In this document: positions 46,621-57,988 of the stretch, one piece after another | How positions within the stretch are numbered: the stretch's first letter is position 1 | How the letters are laid out: the number at the start of each line of letters is the position of its first letter | NCBI GenBank assembly: GCA_907164885.2 | Contig: OU015499.1 | Location: 158,264,328 to 158,328,327 of the forward strand | Length of the DNA: 64,000 bases | Source: Dolomedes plantarius | Taxonomy: Eukaryota; Arthropoda; Arachnida; Araneae; Dolomedidae | Direction: 5' to 3' | Position numbers and translations under genes: made by a program | The notes under the pieces: generated by a model | Told to the model about the DNA's origin: nothing | Databases searched by the model: none | What the model saw: only the letters and a program-made list of their open reading frames with translations

Positions 46621-48017
46621 GCACAGATTCAGTTTTTTTTGGAAAGAAAGAAAAACAAGGAATAGTAAAAAAAACTTTTGCTATTTATCTAAATTTCTTC
46701 AACATTTGAAGTAAAATTCACCAACCAAATATACGTACCAGCCACTTACAAGGTTTATAAATAAAATTAATTAAATAATAAAAATTTGAACAATGAAGTC
46801 AAACATGTGATGATCTCCCTCAATTTAATTCTTCATAATGTCAAAACATTTCGAGAAACTTGCGCTCGATTCTCCAAATACGATGACATTAATCAAATAA
46901 ATGAATATTCGATCACTACAAGTTTAACCATCAAGTATATTTAGCAGAGGCTTAATAAATTTATAACAAAGCACAACCGTTACTAAAATTTAATTACTTA
47001 ACAACCCGAGATTAAAATAAACGTTAATTATTTATAAACTATTAATTATCATCACAACAAAGGCATTGAGCAGCGTTTCAAACACACTACACCAGATTCC
47101 CCCCTCTCTTCCCGAATAACTTAAATTTAAAAATATTTGCATTTTTTTAGCGAAAAATTGCCCCCGGTGTAAAATTATTTCTCTATGAGTGTTGCAAATA
47201 TTAGTTCTCGTGGTGAAATGTAGATGGCGCACTCCTTCGCCAGAGATAGCCACGCTTGTATAAGAAGAACGCCTGTGTGCTGTTCGATAGGATGTAGACC
47301 ACGGATTGACTGAGCCGTTTCGACTTAAGTTTGATTTACGTTTTAACTTTTATAAAGTGTTCTTCTTTTTGAGAATCGCTTCCTACAGTTGAATGAGCTA
47401 TTAAATTGACGTTCGGGAACGACCGATTCCTTAGAACTCTTTACAATGACGGAGTGCAATTAAAAAGAAAAAAAATATCTGTCCTTGGACCCATTTTAGT
47501 CCATGGGTCAACATGGAGGTGAACGAATCCGACAGGGCTAGTAGACGGCAGCCTTAAATTGTCTCCCGCTCATTTTTCAGTTAAACGAGAAATCTCGTCA
47601 TTTCAAAAGTTTTCAGTCTATTTAGATGACATTTTGCGATAGTGTTTGGCGTATCACTCACTCTGTTTTGACCTCAAAGTTGAGCTGTATGTGTTCACTG
47701 AATCATTCTGCAGGTATACATTCTTATAAAAAAGACGGTTTCTTCTAAACGAAACTACCGCGGGTTATTAACGTAGGATTACTTATCGTTTGCTTACACC
47801 TTTTTTTTTTGACGCATTTGGTACTTTTCTGTTTAACTGTTTACTGCTACTGGGTTTGGCGCGCTGCCAAAATCACAACTTGTGACAACGCTGACATTTT
47901 CCTTTCCGGACGATCGTTATGGAGCGACGTAATTTTTCGTTAAAACATAATTTAAAAAAAAAAAAGATCAGTGTTTTTTTCACATTTTGGAGTATATTTC
48001 GGTTATTTTTGGAAATA
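46621..48017. other. Spacer with an inverted SINE fragment
   Basis: AT-rich with no gene. The only recognisable item is the SINE body at 47480-47565. The pogo-like element begins at 48018. Confidence 0.5.
47480..47565 (-). repeat. SINE body fragment
   Basis: On the minus strand it reads aaggctgccgtctactagcc then ctgtcggattcg and ccatgttgacccatg, as in the body of 45085-45240. No tRNA head is attached. Confidence 0.65.
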
Positions 48018-50299
48018 GAGTAACACCTCGTTTATCCGGCCGGATCAGATTTGTAGACTTTTTCTTTATAGAATGTTGACATTAGATAATCATTTTCAAC
48101 TACGATAGCAAGAAGGTATCTACAAGTACGCCCAATATTCGCTTTTTAGTGTGATTCCATGTACAGTTCCTGCATAGATTGTACAATAAATTACGGTAAT
48201 AAAATACTTTTTTATCGAGTTTAAGAAGGCTTTACTAGACTTACCCATTCTTCGCTAAGGAATGGCGTCAAAAGTTATTGTTATATTTTATAATGTCTTG
48301 TAAACGATGCTATTTCATTTTGTTACAAAACATAAGTTTTTTTTATCGTTATAAACGGTAAGTCTGCTGAGTTAAGGATTTTTGTTTTGCTTATTACCCG
48401 GATGATCGGATTATCCGGATCAGATTTGTAGACATTTTTTCAAAAATTTATTGTTCACATTGCATATTAATTTTAACTAAGATAGCAAGAACGTCACTAC
48501 AAGTACGTCAAATATTCGCTTTTTAGTTTGATTCGATGTACAGTTCCAGCATAGATTGTACGATAAATCATGGCAATCAAAAGCTTTACTGGACTTACCA
48601 ATTCTTTGCTAAGAAATGACGTGAAAAGTTATTTTTCTATTTTTTAACGTCTTTTAAACGATACTATTTCATTTTGTTACAAAACATAAGTTTTTTTTAT
48701 CGTTATAAACGGTAAGTCTGCCGAGTTAAGGATTTTTGTTTTGCTTATTACCCGGATGATCGGATTATCCGGATCAGATTTGTAGACATTTTTTCAAAAA
48801 TTTATTGTTCACATTGCATAATAATTTTAACTAAGATAGCAAGAACGTCACTATAAGTACGTCAAATATTCGCTTTTTAGTTTGATTCGATGTACAGTTC
48901 CAGCATAGATTGTACGATAAATCATGGCAATCAAAAGCTTTACTGGACTTACGAATTCTTTGCTAAGAAATGACGTGAAAAGTTATTTTTCTATTTTTTA
49001 ACGTCTTTTAAACGATACTATTTCATTTTGTTACAAAACATAAGTTTTTTTTATCGTTATAAACGGTAAGTCTGCCGAGTTAAGGATTTTTGTTTTGCTT
49101 ATTACCCGGATGATCGGATTATCCGGATCAGATTTGTAGACATTTTTTCAAAAATTTATTGTTCACATTGCATAATAATTTTAACTAAGATAGCAAGAAC
49201 GTCACTACAAGTACGTCAAATATTCGCTTTTTAGTTTGATTCGATGTACAGTTCCAGCATAGATTGTACGATAAATCATAGCAATCAAATGCTTTTTGTC
49301 GAGTTCTAGAAAGCTTTACTGGACTTACCAATTCTTTGCTAAGAAATGAAGTGAAAAGTTATTTTTCTATTTTTTAACGTCTTTTAAACGATACTATGCC
49401 ATTTTGTTACAAAACGTAGATTTTTAACGTCATAAACGGTAAGTCTGCCGAGTTAAGGATTTTTGTTTTGCTTATTACCCGGATGATCGGATTATCCGGA
49501 TCAGATTTGTAGACATTTTTTCAAAAATTTATTGTTCACATTGCATAATAATTTTAACTAAGATAGCAAGAACGTCACTACAAGTACGTCAAATATTCGC
49601 TTTTTAGTTTGATTCGATGTACAGTTCCAGCATAGATTGTACGATAAATCATAGCAATCAAATGCTTTTTGTCGAGTTCTAGAAAGCTTTACTGGACTTA
49701 CCAATTCTTTGCTAAGAAATGAAGTGAAAAGTTATTTTTCTATTTTTTAACGTCTTTTAAACGATACTATGCCATTTTGTTACAAAACGTAGATTTTTAA
49801 CGTCATAAACGGTAAGTCTGCCGAGTTAAGGATTTTTGTTTTGCTTATTACCCGGATGATCGGATTATCCGGATCAGATTTGTAGACATTTTTTCAAAAA
49901 TTTATTGTTCACATTGCATAATAATTTTAACTAAGATAGCAAGAACGTCACTACAAGTACGTCAAATATTCGCTTTTTAGTTTGATTCGATGTACAGTTC
50001 CAGCATAGATTGTACGATAAATCATGGCAATCAAATGCTTTTTGTCGAGTTCTAGAAAGCTTTACTGGACTTACCAATTCTTTGCTAAGAAATGACGTGA
50101 AAAGTTATTTTTCTATTTTTTAACGTCTTTTAAACGATACTATGCCATTTTGTTACAAAACGTAGATTTTTAACGTCATAAACGGTAAGTCTGCTGAGTT
50201 AAGGATTTTTGTTTTGCTTTTATTACCCGGATGATCCGGATTTTCGATTGTCCGGTTTGCCTGCGGTCCCAGTGAGTCCGGATAAACGAGGTTTTACTG
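48018..50299 (+). mobile_element. pogo-like element expanded by a satellite
   Basis: The ends are inverted (acacctcgtttatccgg at 48023; the complement of ccggataaacgaggttttac before 50299), with TA on each side. These ends are typical of pogo/Tigger elements. The interior is a tandem array (see next entry). No transposase. Confidence 0.85.
48027..50240 (+). repeat. Tandem satellite, 354/373-bp units
   Basis: The marker cccggatgatcggattatcc begins at 48397, 48751, 49105, 49478 and 49851, with the last unit ending at 50226, giving periods of 354, 354, 373, 373 and 375. A divergent first unit lies at 48027-48396. The long units have an extra 19-bp segment near gctttttgtcgagttctag; the short ones lack it. 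Each unit boundary resembles the pogo-like terminal sequence (atccggatcagatttgtag), so the array grew from the element itself. Confidence 0.96.
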
Positions 50300-50424
50300 T
50301 AGTGTCAAACTACTTTTACTTCAGGACGCGGTCAAGTGTCGCGTTAGTTCCTCATTCCAGTCGAGTGAATAAGGATTTTTTTGGAATCGTTTTGATGGAC
50401 ACGTGTCCCCAGATTGCTGCATTA

Positions 50425-51185
50425 CTGTCCGACCACAGTACGAAGAACCACGGTTGGCATAGTGCCAAGACGATTCTATTCACGCTGTAGGTAAGGCTGC
50501 TGAGGAAGGAGGGGGAAAAGTCTCCTATTCTCTCGACATTCTTTAGAATCGGTTGCTAACTGCGCTTGCTTGCTTTTTCCTCGTCTGTTATTTTGATTAT
50601 TATATTAAAATTAATGGATCCTTTACCCAACACAACTGCTCGGAATAAGCCGTTCCATAGTGATTGTAAACGTATAATACACAATGTAATTAAATTGTGT
50701 GATAAAGAAGCACTAGAAGGAAATGTTATTGTTCCACTTTCGCAATCTCTAAAGAGAGCTGGTGAAATGACCGGGATATCAATGTCCAGAGTAAAAAGAA
50801 TAAGCAGAGAAGCAAAGGGTGAAGAAACTCCAAAATTTGAATCTCCGAGGAAACGTCAGAAAAAAAGAACCACCGAAAACGTAGCTTTAGATATTTTTGA
50901 TTTTGATGTAATCCGAAAATATCCACTCCTATAACACTCCTATTTTTTAAATAGATTTGCTTCTTTATTTTTATTATTTTGAAATTATTATTCACGTATT
51001 CGATCAAAAATAAAGTTTTAAAAAATAACTTTAAAATTGCGGACAAAAAGCAGTCTGAAATACATTCCGTATTTCATAAACAAACACATCCGAAAATATG
51101 ACGTTTTCCCCTATTTTCTAAGTAGACTAGCTTTTCTCGCGCATGCGTAACAGCTTCCAGGGACCTTGCTTCCGTGGTCGGACAG
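50425..51185 (+). mobile_element. 761-bp DNA element with short TIRs
   Basis: Ends ctgtccgaccac (50425) and its complement gtggtcggacag (to 51185) are flanked by TA. It carries a transposase-type N-terminal frame but no catalytic part, so it is a deletion derivative. Confidence 0.8.
50614..50934 (+). CDS. Transposase-derived N-terminal helix-turn-helix protein
   Basis: A 106-codon open frame starting MDPLPNTTARNKPFHSDCKR. The longer frame from 50566 is hydrophobic at first and less likely to be used. The middle (SLKRAGEMTGISMSRVKRIS) is a helix-turn-helix, followed by ESPRKRQKKR and LDIFDFDVIRKYPLL. That order (helix-turn-helix, then a basic F-SP-K/R-RxK stretch, then LDDFDxxxIRR-like) is found at the N-terminus of many arthropod proteins of the DDE_3/IS630-Tc1 type. 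The catalytic part is missing: a stop follows at 50932. No frame damage is seen. It might act as a repressor of a full-length relative, which is inference. Confidence 0.6.
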   Translation: MDPLPNTTARNKPFHSDCKRIIHNVIKLCDKEALEGNVIVPLSQSLKRAGEMTGISMSRVKRISREAKGEETPKFESPRKRQKKRTTENVALDIFDFDVIRKYPLL

Positions 51186-51287
51186 TAAGGTTGAAGATTA
51201 TTGACCGAAACACGGCGAACCATCCGTCAATAAGCGTGATTTGTATCTATGCATGAGATAAAATATTCATTGTATGTCTCTGATATA

Positions 51288-52017
51288 CAGTCGGACCTCT
51301 ATTTAACGAACCTCTAGTTTGCGAATTTCTCTATTTTGTGAACTTTTCCTTGGAACCAAGAACATCTTGCGAATTTCTTCGTAAAATAACCTCCAAATAA
51401 CGAAATGCATTCTCTATTTAACGAACTTTTTCTTGTGATCCAATTTTTTCTCATCCGTATTTCTCAAAATATTTTTGGACATTTCAAAATTATTCTTTCT
51501 TTTAACACATTTTATGGTGATAAATGACCTTAAACTGGTCTTACCAGTCGCCTAACTCACCGAGTAAATTAATTGGCTGTCATTCTTTGCATTTCATCCA
51601 GGAAGTGCAAACTTTATCCCCCCAACTGTCCACTTCATTAAAATAACTTTCAATATCCCCTTTCACCCTTAATGGAGCTCTCCCGTGTCCTTGAACTAGT
51701 CTCCCGTTTCCTAGATTGTTGATCAGAGTCGTGCTGGTAATTTCGGTTCTGGAAATTGAAAATACAGTGCATTCCCGGACAATGTTTTGTCTTATTCTTG
51801 ATTTCCTTGCAGATTTCTTTTTGACGGGTAAGATATTTAAAACAGATAGATATTAATTTACAAAATAAAGGTGTGATTAATTACTTTTTTAATAATATTT
51901 AGTGTTTATGAATTTTAAATATTTTTTGTGTGAGTCTTAAGTATTTTAAAAGGTGTATCTCTATTTAACGAACTTTTTTTCGAGATTTAGCGACTTCGTT
52001 AAATAGAGGTCCGACTG
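51288..52017. mobile_element. pogo-like MITE
   Basis: Ends cagtcggacctctatttaac and its complement, flanked by TA. The interior repeats the terminal words (tatttaacgaac, ttgcgaatttc). It is 730 bp with no frame of note. Confidence 0.93.
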
Positions 52018-52044
52018 TATTATGTTCTTTGATATTGTAGCGAA

Positions 52045-52163
52045 ACTGGTGCGTAGCTATCGTGGCACAGGGGTAAGGCGCCAGCCTACGGTTCTGAAGG
52101 TGACGAGTTCGAACCCCGCTGCATGCAAGTTGCTAAAAGTCGTTTTTCTGTAATTCCCTTTTG
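52045..52163 (+). repeat. tRNA-like SINE
   Basis: tggcacaggggtaaggcg fits an A box and gagttcgaacccc a B box at tRNA spacing. It interrupts the gypsy integrase, whose reading ends at about 52164. Confidence 0.7.
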
Positions 52164-52290
52164 CTATCATTTGCCTGGGAGCTCCGTGCTTTAGTATGAT
52201 TTCTTGGACTATAAATTTCGCGATTTCTGTGGCCTCAGCAGTTGGTGATGCTTTTGTAACTGTGAATTTCGTCAGGTAATCGGTGCAAAC
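52164..52290 (-). pseudogene. gypsy integrase core, downstream part
   Basis: Reads VCTDYLTKFTVTKASPT and QEIILKHGAPRQMIA, the start of the Ty3/gypsy integrase core, with the aspartate of TDYL. It is the direct continuation of 53387-53690, split by the hAT-like element, and is cut off at 52164 by the SINE. Confidence 0.88.
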
Positions 52291-52439
52291 CATGAAGCTA
52301 AAGAAGGAGAATAAGCTTCAATGGGGAATTCTTCGAAAAATGGGCCAATTATGGTCGCTCACCGGCAGATGGCACGATATGTCAGCAAAGGGCGGATTTT
52401 TCATTGCGTTGTATGGCCCTGCGGTTTTTAAATCATTTA

Positions 52440-52590
<151 letters not shown>

Positions 52591-52970
52591 AGGATAGTCG
52601 AGCGGGTAATTTAAAACAAATACTTAAACTATTATAAACGGATGCCAAGATATTTTTACTAACATTTAATGAAGACTCACTATTTACAAGCTATGTACAA
52701 GGATAATGTATTTAATTAACATTATAGCCCAATGGCTAAGAATACAGCCGTCTGCTGTTAAAAGTTAGCGCGTCATCGCTGGTTTGCATCCGTCTCTCGT
52801 CTCCCAGAACTCTCGGCTGGGGATTCACTCCCTCGCGCGCCTTTCCTTCCGCTGGGCGGCGCTAGGTGCTGGCATCACACAGGACAATGACAATTAATGG
52901 TAATTAACTAAGTGGGCCGAGGCAGGCTCCCGAACCCACAGATATATAGTATATATATATATATATATAT

Positions 52971-53022
<52 letters not shown>

Positions 53023-53025
<3 letters not shown>

Positions 53026-53157
53026 TGCTAGATTTCTAGAAATAGAGGTGCCGGAATGGTAATCTTCCGGTGTGTGTGTGGGGGGGGGGTATTCCAAATT
53101 ATTGATAAAGAGAGGTACCGGAACGCCGTGCCAGCGCATTCTGCCTCAAATCTAGCC

Positions 53158-53160
<3 letters not shown>
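53023..53160. mobile_element. 138-bp hAT MITE in a TA microsatellite
   Basis: Ends cagtgctagattt and the complement, cagggctagattt, with TATATATA on both sides as target. The CAGGGCTAGATTT end is typical of hAT MITEs. It contains a G run at 53083-53091. Confidence 0.85.
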
Positions 53161-53193
<33 letters not shown>

Positions 53194-53386
53194 TTAAGTT
53201 GAATAAAGGAATTCATATTAAATACGCAATAAAAAAAAAACATGTTTCCCCTTGAAAACTACGAAAAATCCATACAATGGTTTCCGTGTCAAAACCCTGA
53301 GCTGTGCGCGCGCGCCATCTATTGGCGGCGACCAAATGTGAGACACATTTTTAACACTTAGCTACTCCTCCTTCTGTAGCTTCATG

Positions 53387-53690
53387 GTGCAAACAGTGAT
53401 CCACTTGTTCCCATTTCGAGTAACTGGAAATCGTCCGAGGAGATCTATTCGAAATGGTTGATCCGGGGGTCTCGTTGGATGAAGTTGCCCTGGTGGAAGT
53501 TGAGGGGGAGATTTTCGTCTTCGGCATCTCCGACAGTGAGACACACCCCATACAGTCCTGGCCAATAGTATTTTCGCCTTATTCGGTCGTGCGTCTTGGC
53601 AAATCCGAGTTGACCGGCGGTTGGAGCGTCGTGGAGGCTCGTTAAGACCGCAACCGCTGTGCCGTGGCACACTAGTGTGCCGCGAGGTGA
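53387..53690 (-). pseudogene. gypsy integrase zinc-binding and core start
   Basis: Reading gives HDAPTAGQLGFAKTHDRIRR and KYYWPGLYGV, the HHCC zinc-binding domain of a Ty3/gypsy integrase, then, in another frame, RRKSPPQLPPGQLHP and IDLLGRFPVTRNGNKWITVCT, the start of the catalytic core. Two frameshifts are present. It is cut exactly at VCT by the hAT-like element and resumes at 52290. Confidence 0.92.
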
Positions 53691-53722
53691 TCTTGACTGT
53701 GCAGTGGGGATTTTATTGATTA

Positions 53723-54138
53723 CTAGCTACGCTCAAGCCATCCGTGTAACATATTTATGTACTTCGGGCCCCACAAAAGAAAAAAAGCCTACAAATGTAT
53801 TAAATTCAAGTGAATAAATTCCTTTCAATTTTCATTCCCGTCGATGCCGACAGATGGCAGCACCACTGCACCACATGATTTGGTTTCTCAGCAGTGAGTG
53901 ATTTTAGAATGAAAATATCTCTAAAACTATTGAATTAACAGAATAAGTGTACACAGAAAAAATTATCAGTTTTCGAAGCTCTTTCCAAATATGTAACATT
54001 TATGTACTTCATGAGAAAAAAAATTACACCGTTTCCTGTATATTTGTCGGCCATTTTTTTTTCGAGGATCGGGGCCCGCCCGGATGAGTTACGGTCACGT
54101 GATCTCTCGACATCCACTTGTCTCTTTATTAGTATAGA
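53723..54138 (-). mobile_element. Short Helitron candidate
   Basis: On the minus strand it starts TCTATACTAATAAAGAGACA and ends GAGCGTAGCTAG, between A (53722) and T (54139). These ends match Helitron rules, though a 3' hairpin is not obvious. It is 416 bp with no protein. Confidence 0.65.
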
Positions 54139-55609
54139 TAATAATAATAAAAAAATTAACCACCGCATCAGTTAGAAATTTTTCTAAGTAAAATATTCCT
54201 CTAACTTTTTGCTAATATTTCTCTGGGTCGAAATTATACACAAAACAAAAACATGTTAGCTATACATTGTATGTATGCTCGAGCGTCATATTTATGGATT
54301 TTAGTTAAGAAAGAATATCCATAAATTTATGACAAGGTCATTGCAATTTTGCCTCCTTTTTCTACGACATACTTATGCGAATAAAGTTTTTCGACACTGG
54401 TTCTAATTAAAAATGGCAAACGATCGTGTTTCAAGGGTCTTGACCATAAACTTCGAGTAGCTCTTCTAATAGAGAGCCAAATATTAAACGTACATATGTT
54501 CATCAAAACAAGCTCAAATATATCATTAATAAATTAGTTATGTTTAAATTAACTTTGATTTATTAGGCTTAAGTAAAGACCAAAAAAATATTTTTAATAT
54601 AAAAATTTAAAGAGAACATTTTTTTTTACTCGTAAACTATAACTTTATATTTTTGTTCTTATGTTGGTGCACAGTTCAAAATGATTTATATAAAACTTAA
54701 AGGATTATAATTACCTTGATACATAGAGCTATTTTATTGTGTTTTTTACCTAATAAAAACATGTACGTATTTATTGAAATTTATGTATTTGCAAGCTTTT
54801 TCTTGTGGCGTGCCGCGGAATTATCGAAAAAACGTTGTGCCGTGGAAGATAAAAGGTTGCGGAGCTCTGCTTTAAGGGGACTCACTACCCTTAAATCTTT
54901 AAAACATTCAATTTTTTGAAAAAAAATGTATGTTAAAGCCTGATCATTTCTGAACAAAATAAAGCAAACCGAATGAAAATATTCCGCTTAATTCAGGAGA
55001 TATTTATATTCTAAATATTTAATTACTGATCAAGTTTATGGTAAGAAAAATTTTAAACTCATTTTTCTCGAAATGTAATTTTGCATCATTCCGCAACTGA
55101 TATCTCAAAAACTATCAAACATAATTCCGTGAAATTTTTATCACTGCATAATCATGTTATTTTCTTGCGTCTGAACTAGAATTATTGCAATCACTGCACG
55201 TTTTGTTATTTTTTCAGGGGTAAATTAATGCAAAAATTTAAGGAAATTTTAAGTATATTGTGAGCAGTTTTAAAAAAAAATTGAAAAAATATTTTAATGT
55301 GGAATGTTTTATGTTCAATTGTATTTTGAATTATTTATTTTAAATATAAAACAGGAATTATACATCTAAGTGTGAAATTAATTTCATAGTTCTGCGCGCA
55401 AGCCAGTATGCAATAAAAATGCTTAAAAACAAGTTATATCTAAAGCATTTTTTGAAAAAAATATATTTAAAATTATTTTGACAGTTGAAAATTTGTTTAC
55501 TAAAATAAATATATCCATGTATCATATGCATAAAATTTGGAAAAACTGGGAGTCAATTGAAATAGTTACAAAGAGTCAAAAAGTATGAAAATATGCCTTA
55601 TTTCCTCGA
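54139..55609. other. AT-rich spacer, no gene seen
   Basis: Long AT-rich tract with only short frames (for example 54716-54919). Confidence 0.55.
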
Positions 55610-55871
55610 CTTAGGCCGTCTGCACACGGGGCAACTCAAAAGAAACTGATAACTGACTCGAATCACAAACCAGTCCGTGTTGAGTCGTAACCTATGTAAT
55701 TGAATGGAGCCACGCACACTGCGCAACTGGTTACAAACCCGGGTTTGTAACCAGTTGCGCCGTGTGCGTGGCTCCATTCAATTACATAGGTTACGACTCA
55801 ACACGGACTGGTTTGTGATTCGAGTCAGTTATCAGTTTCTTTTGAGTTGCCCCGTGTGCAGACGGCCTAAG
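55610..55871. repeat. 262-bp near-perfect palindrome
   Basis: The two 131-bp arms meet at CCC/GGG (55740/55741) and match at 130 of 131 positions; the one mismatch lies about 18 bp from the centre. The outer ends (ggccgtctgcacacggggc) with flanking TTA and TAA look like a fold-back MITE. Confidence 0.96.
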
Positions 55872-56414
55872 ACATCGCGGCGGAGTTGTTTCGGTACCGC
55901 CAACAGCCATTGTCGTCCCATCGGATCATTGTTATTATATATAGACCTTATCTTAATGGGAGAGTGGACCTTCAAACCTAACTTTTTCTGTTTTGAATGG
56001 ATTTGCTTGAAATTTGAATGTGTGATTAGTACCATAGATATGTAAAAGTGGTTGAAATTTAAAGATGAAATATTAATAATTTATGAATTATGAGTTATGA
56101 ATTATTTGAATCACTGGCCTAATTAAAAATGTCCCATGCGCATTTCTTTTGCATATAATATGGTCATTCAATTCCTACTAATTAGTTCACACTCTCTCTA
56201 TATATATCTTGTTCAAATTTTCAATCGTTAATAAAAGTACTTTTTATTCATCCACTCAAGTTCAAATACATTTTTTTAAACTTGTAGTGGATGACACTTG
56301 ATGTTAATACAGTTTTTTCAAATATTAATTCATTAATTAAATTTAATTAATCAATTTTAGTTTTAGACCTAGAGCGTCTCTTGCTCTTGAATAGTAATTT
56401 CCCTCTTATTACAG
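55872..56414. other. Spacer, no gene seen
   Basis: The palindrome arms make a frame at 55704-56045 that is an artefact. Otherwise AT-rich. Confidence 0.5.
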
Positions 56415-56530
56415 TGTAAACGGTAGCACTGCGGTAGCGCGGGCTTCTCCCGTCCTGTAGGTTGCGAGATCGAATCCCCAACCTGACAAACTTTTTCTCT
56501 CTCTTTCCCCCCCCCCCCCTCCTAATCTCG
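56415..56530 (+). repeat. tRNA-like SINE
   Basis: ggtagcactgcggtagcgcg resembles an A box and gagatcgaatcccc a B box, followed by a pyrimidine tract (56490-56522). Confidence 0.6.
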
Positions 56531-57095
56531 CACAGTAGGCAAGGTTCTGGCAGGCAATCCTTATTTTCAATTCCTACTATTTGTTCACACTCAAATTTTT
56601 CTTTGTTGACCTAAGTAGGAATTGACTTTAAATTTTTTTTTTTATATATTACTTGTTTTTATTTACAGGATACCTTATAGAACTAACAATGAAACTTATT
56701 GCTTATTTTAAGCATTCATTAAAAATATAAAGATATAAAAGTAATAAGAGTGAAAACACCCTTTTTATGATGCAAAATACTTATAAATCATCTTTTCGAG
56801 TACAAAATTTTAAAATTCTGAGCTACGAAGCATAATTTTTTTCAATAAGATTTATTCGATATAGTGTTAAGTATATAAAACTTATATTTCAAAGCAATAC
56901 GATCATTAGAAATGCGCCCGGAGCAGTTTGAATATTCGTATGACACGAAAATTTTTATTTTGAGAAAAACGCATTTAAAGTTATCGCTATTAGTAACCAC
57001 ATAATATCTAAACTAAATACAAACGCCTATAACTAGGAAAGTAATCGCATAAATTAAAAATTCTTTTTGCAACACATTCCTACTCGTCCGTAGTT
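56531..57095. other. AT-rich spacer
   Basis: No recognisable feature. Confidence 0.5.
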
Positions 57096-57420
57096 TCACA
57101 ATGCAATAAAATTAAAAAAAAATCGAATTTTTGGACTAATTTCACAATTTTGAAAGTCCGCTGTCCCCTTTTCAGACAGTCCAACTCTTCGTACCGGAGT
57201 AAAGACCCATACTAAGTCTCCGACACTGTAGCTGACTGGTCGACGCCTCTCGTCATATTGTTGTTTGTTAGTTGCTCGAGCGTCGAGGATATAGATTTTA
57301 GCAAGCTGTCTAGCTTCCCCAGCTCTGGTGATCAATTGTTGTGTATAACTTTCGTCTTGATTCTCCGTGCTGTGTGGGAAAATTACGTCAAAGGGAGTCC
57401 TTACTCATTATATATATAAT
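57096..57420 (-). pseudogene. gypsy integrase C-terminal fragment
   Basis: Reads TPFDVIFPHSTENQDESYTQ with a shift, then LITRAGEARQLAKIY, YDERRRPVSYSVGDLVWVFT and VRRVGLSEK. This is the segment after the integrase core in Ty3/gypsy Pol, ending in the small GDLVW domain. It is probably from the same gypsy family as 53387-53690 but a different insertion, because in one copy the C-terminal part would lie at lower coordinates. Confidence 0.85.
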
Positions 57421-57988
57421 AGTCGTTGGCTCTGTATAACACTTCCGGGCTGTACTCATCTTTCAATTGAAGCCCTCAGTAAACAAACAGCCGGTTAGGC
57501 TTAATTTCAATTTCAGATGTGGATCAGAATTTTTTTCTTACCTAAAAACTAATATCTTCTCCATCAAATCACGTTTGTTCAGCCTATTTTTTTATAAAAC
57601 ATTCAGAACTTTAAAAAATTGGATGCTTTTAGCTGTATATTTAACAGTTTTTAAAAATCTGATTACTTTTGCGATGAATTCTGAAAGTAAACAAACTCGA
57701 ATGTGAATGAATCAAGTAGCTCAAGTATTCATATCGCGTAGTGAGCTGTAAAAAACTGGATGGCAGTCTACTACTCCAATCGCATGAAAAACTAAATAAA
57801 TAAAAAATAAAGAAAGGGTTTGCTTTTACAAGGTGTGGATTAAATGCAATATTGTTAGATAATTCGGGATATTTTTTAACTTTCACATACTTTTTCCATT
57901 ATGACGTCATTATTACTATTATGACGTCAAAATGACAGGTTACCTTCTAGTTTATACAAATAAAACAGACAAGGTTAGTAGTGTATTA
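57421..57988. other. Spacer, no gene seen
   Basis: Includes a repeated word tattatgacgtca (57899 and 57919). No gene. Confidence 0.5.

Noticed and set aside
48397..50226. Regular repeats resembling a CRISPR array
   Set aside because: Units are 354-373 bp of nearly identical sequence with no variable spacers, and they lie within transposon ends.
52050..52125. tRNA gene
   Set aside because: A and B boxes are present but no paired acceptor stem or proper anticodon arm is evident; SINE head preferred. The same goes for 17570, 45085 and 56415.
52735..52795. Another tRNA-like SINE (cccaatggctaagaatac ... ctggtttgcatcc)
   Set aside because: The boxes are only approximate and no body repeats elsewhere in the window.
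55704..56045. 113-codon frame
   Set aside because: Runs through the palindrome and reads both arms.
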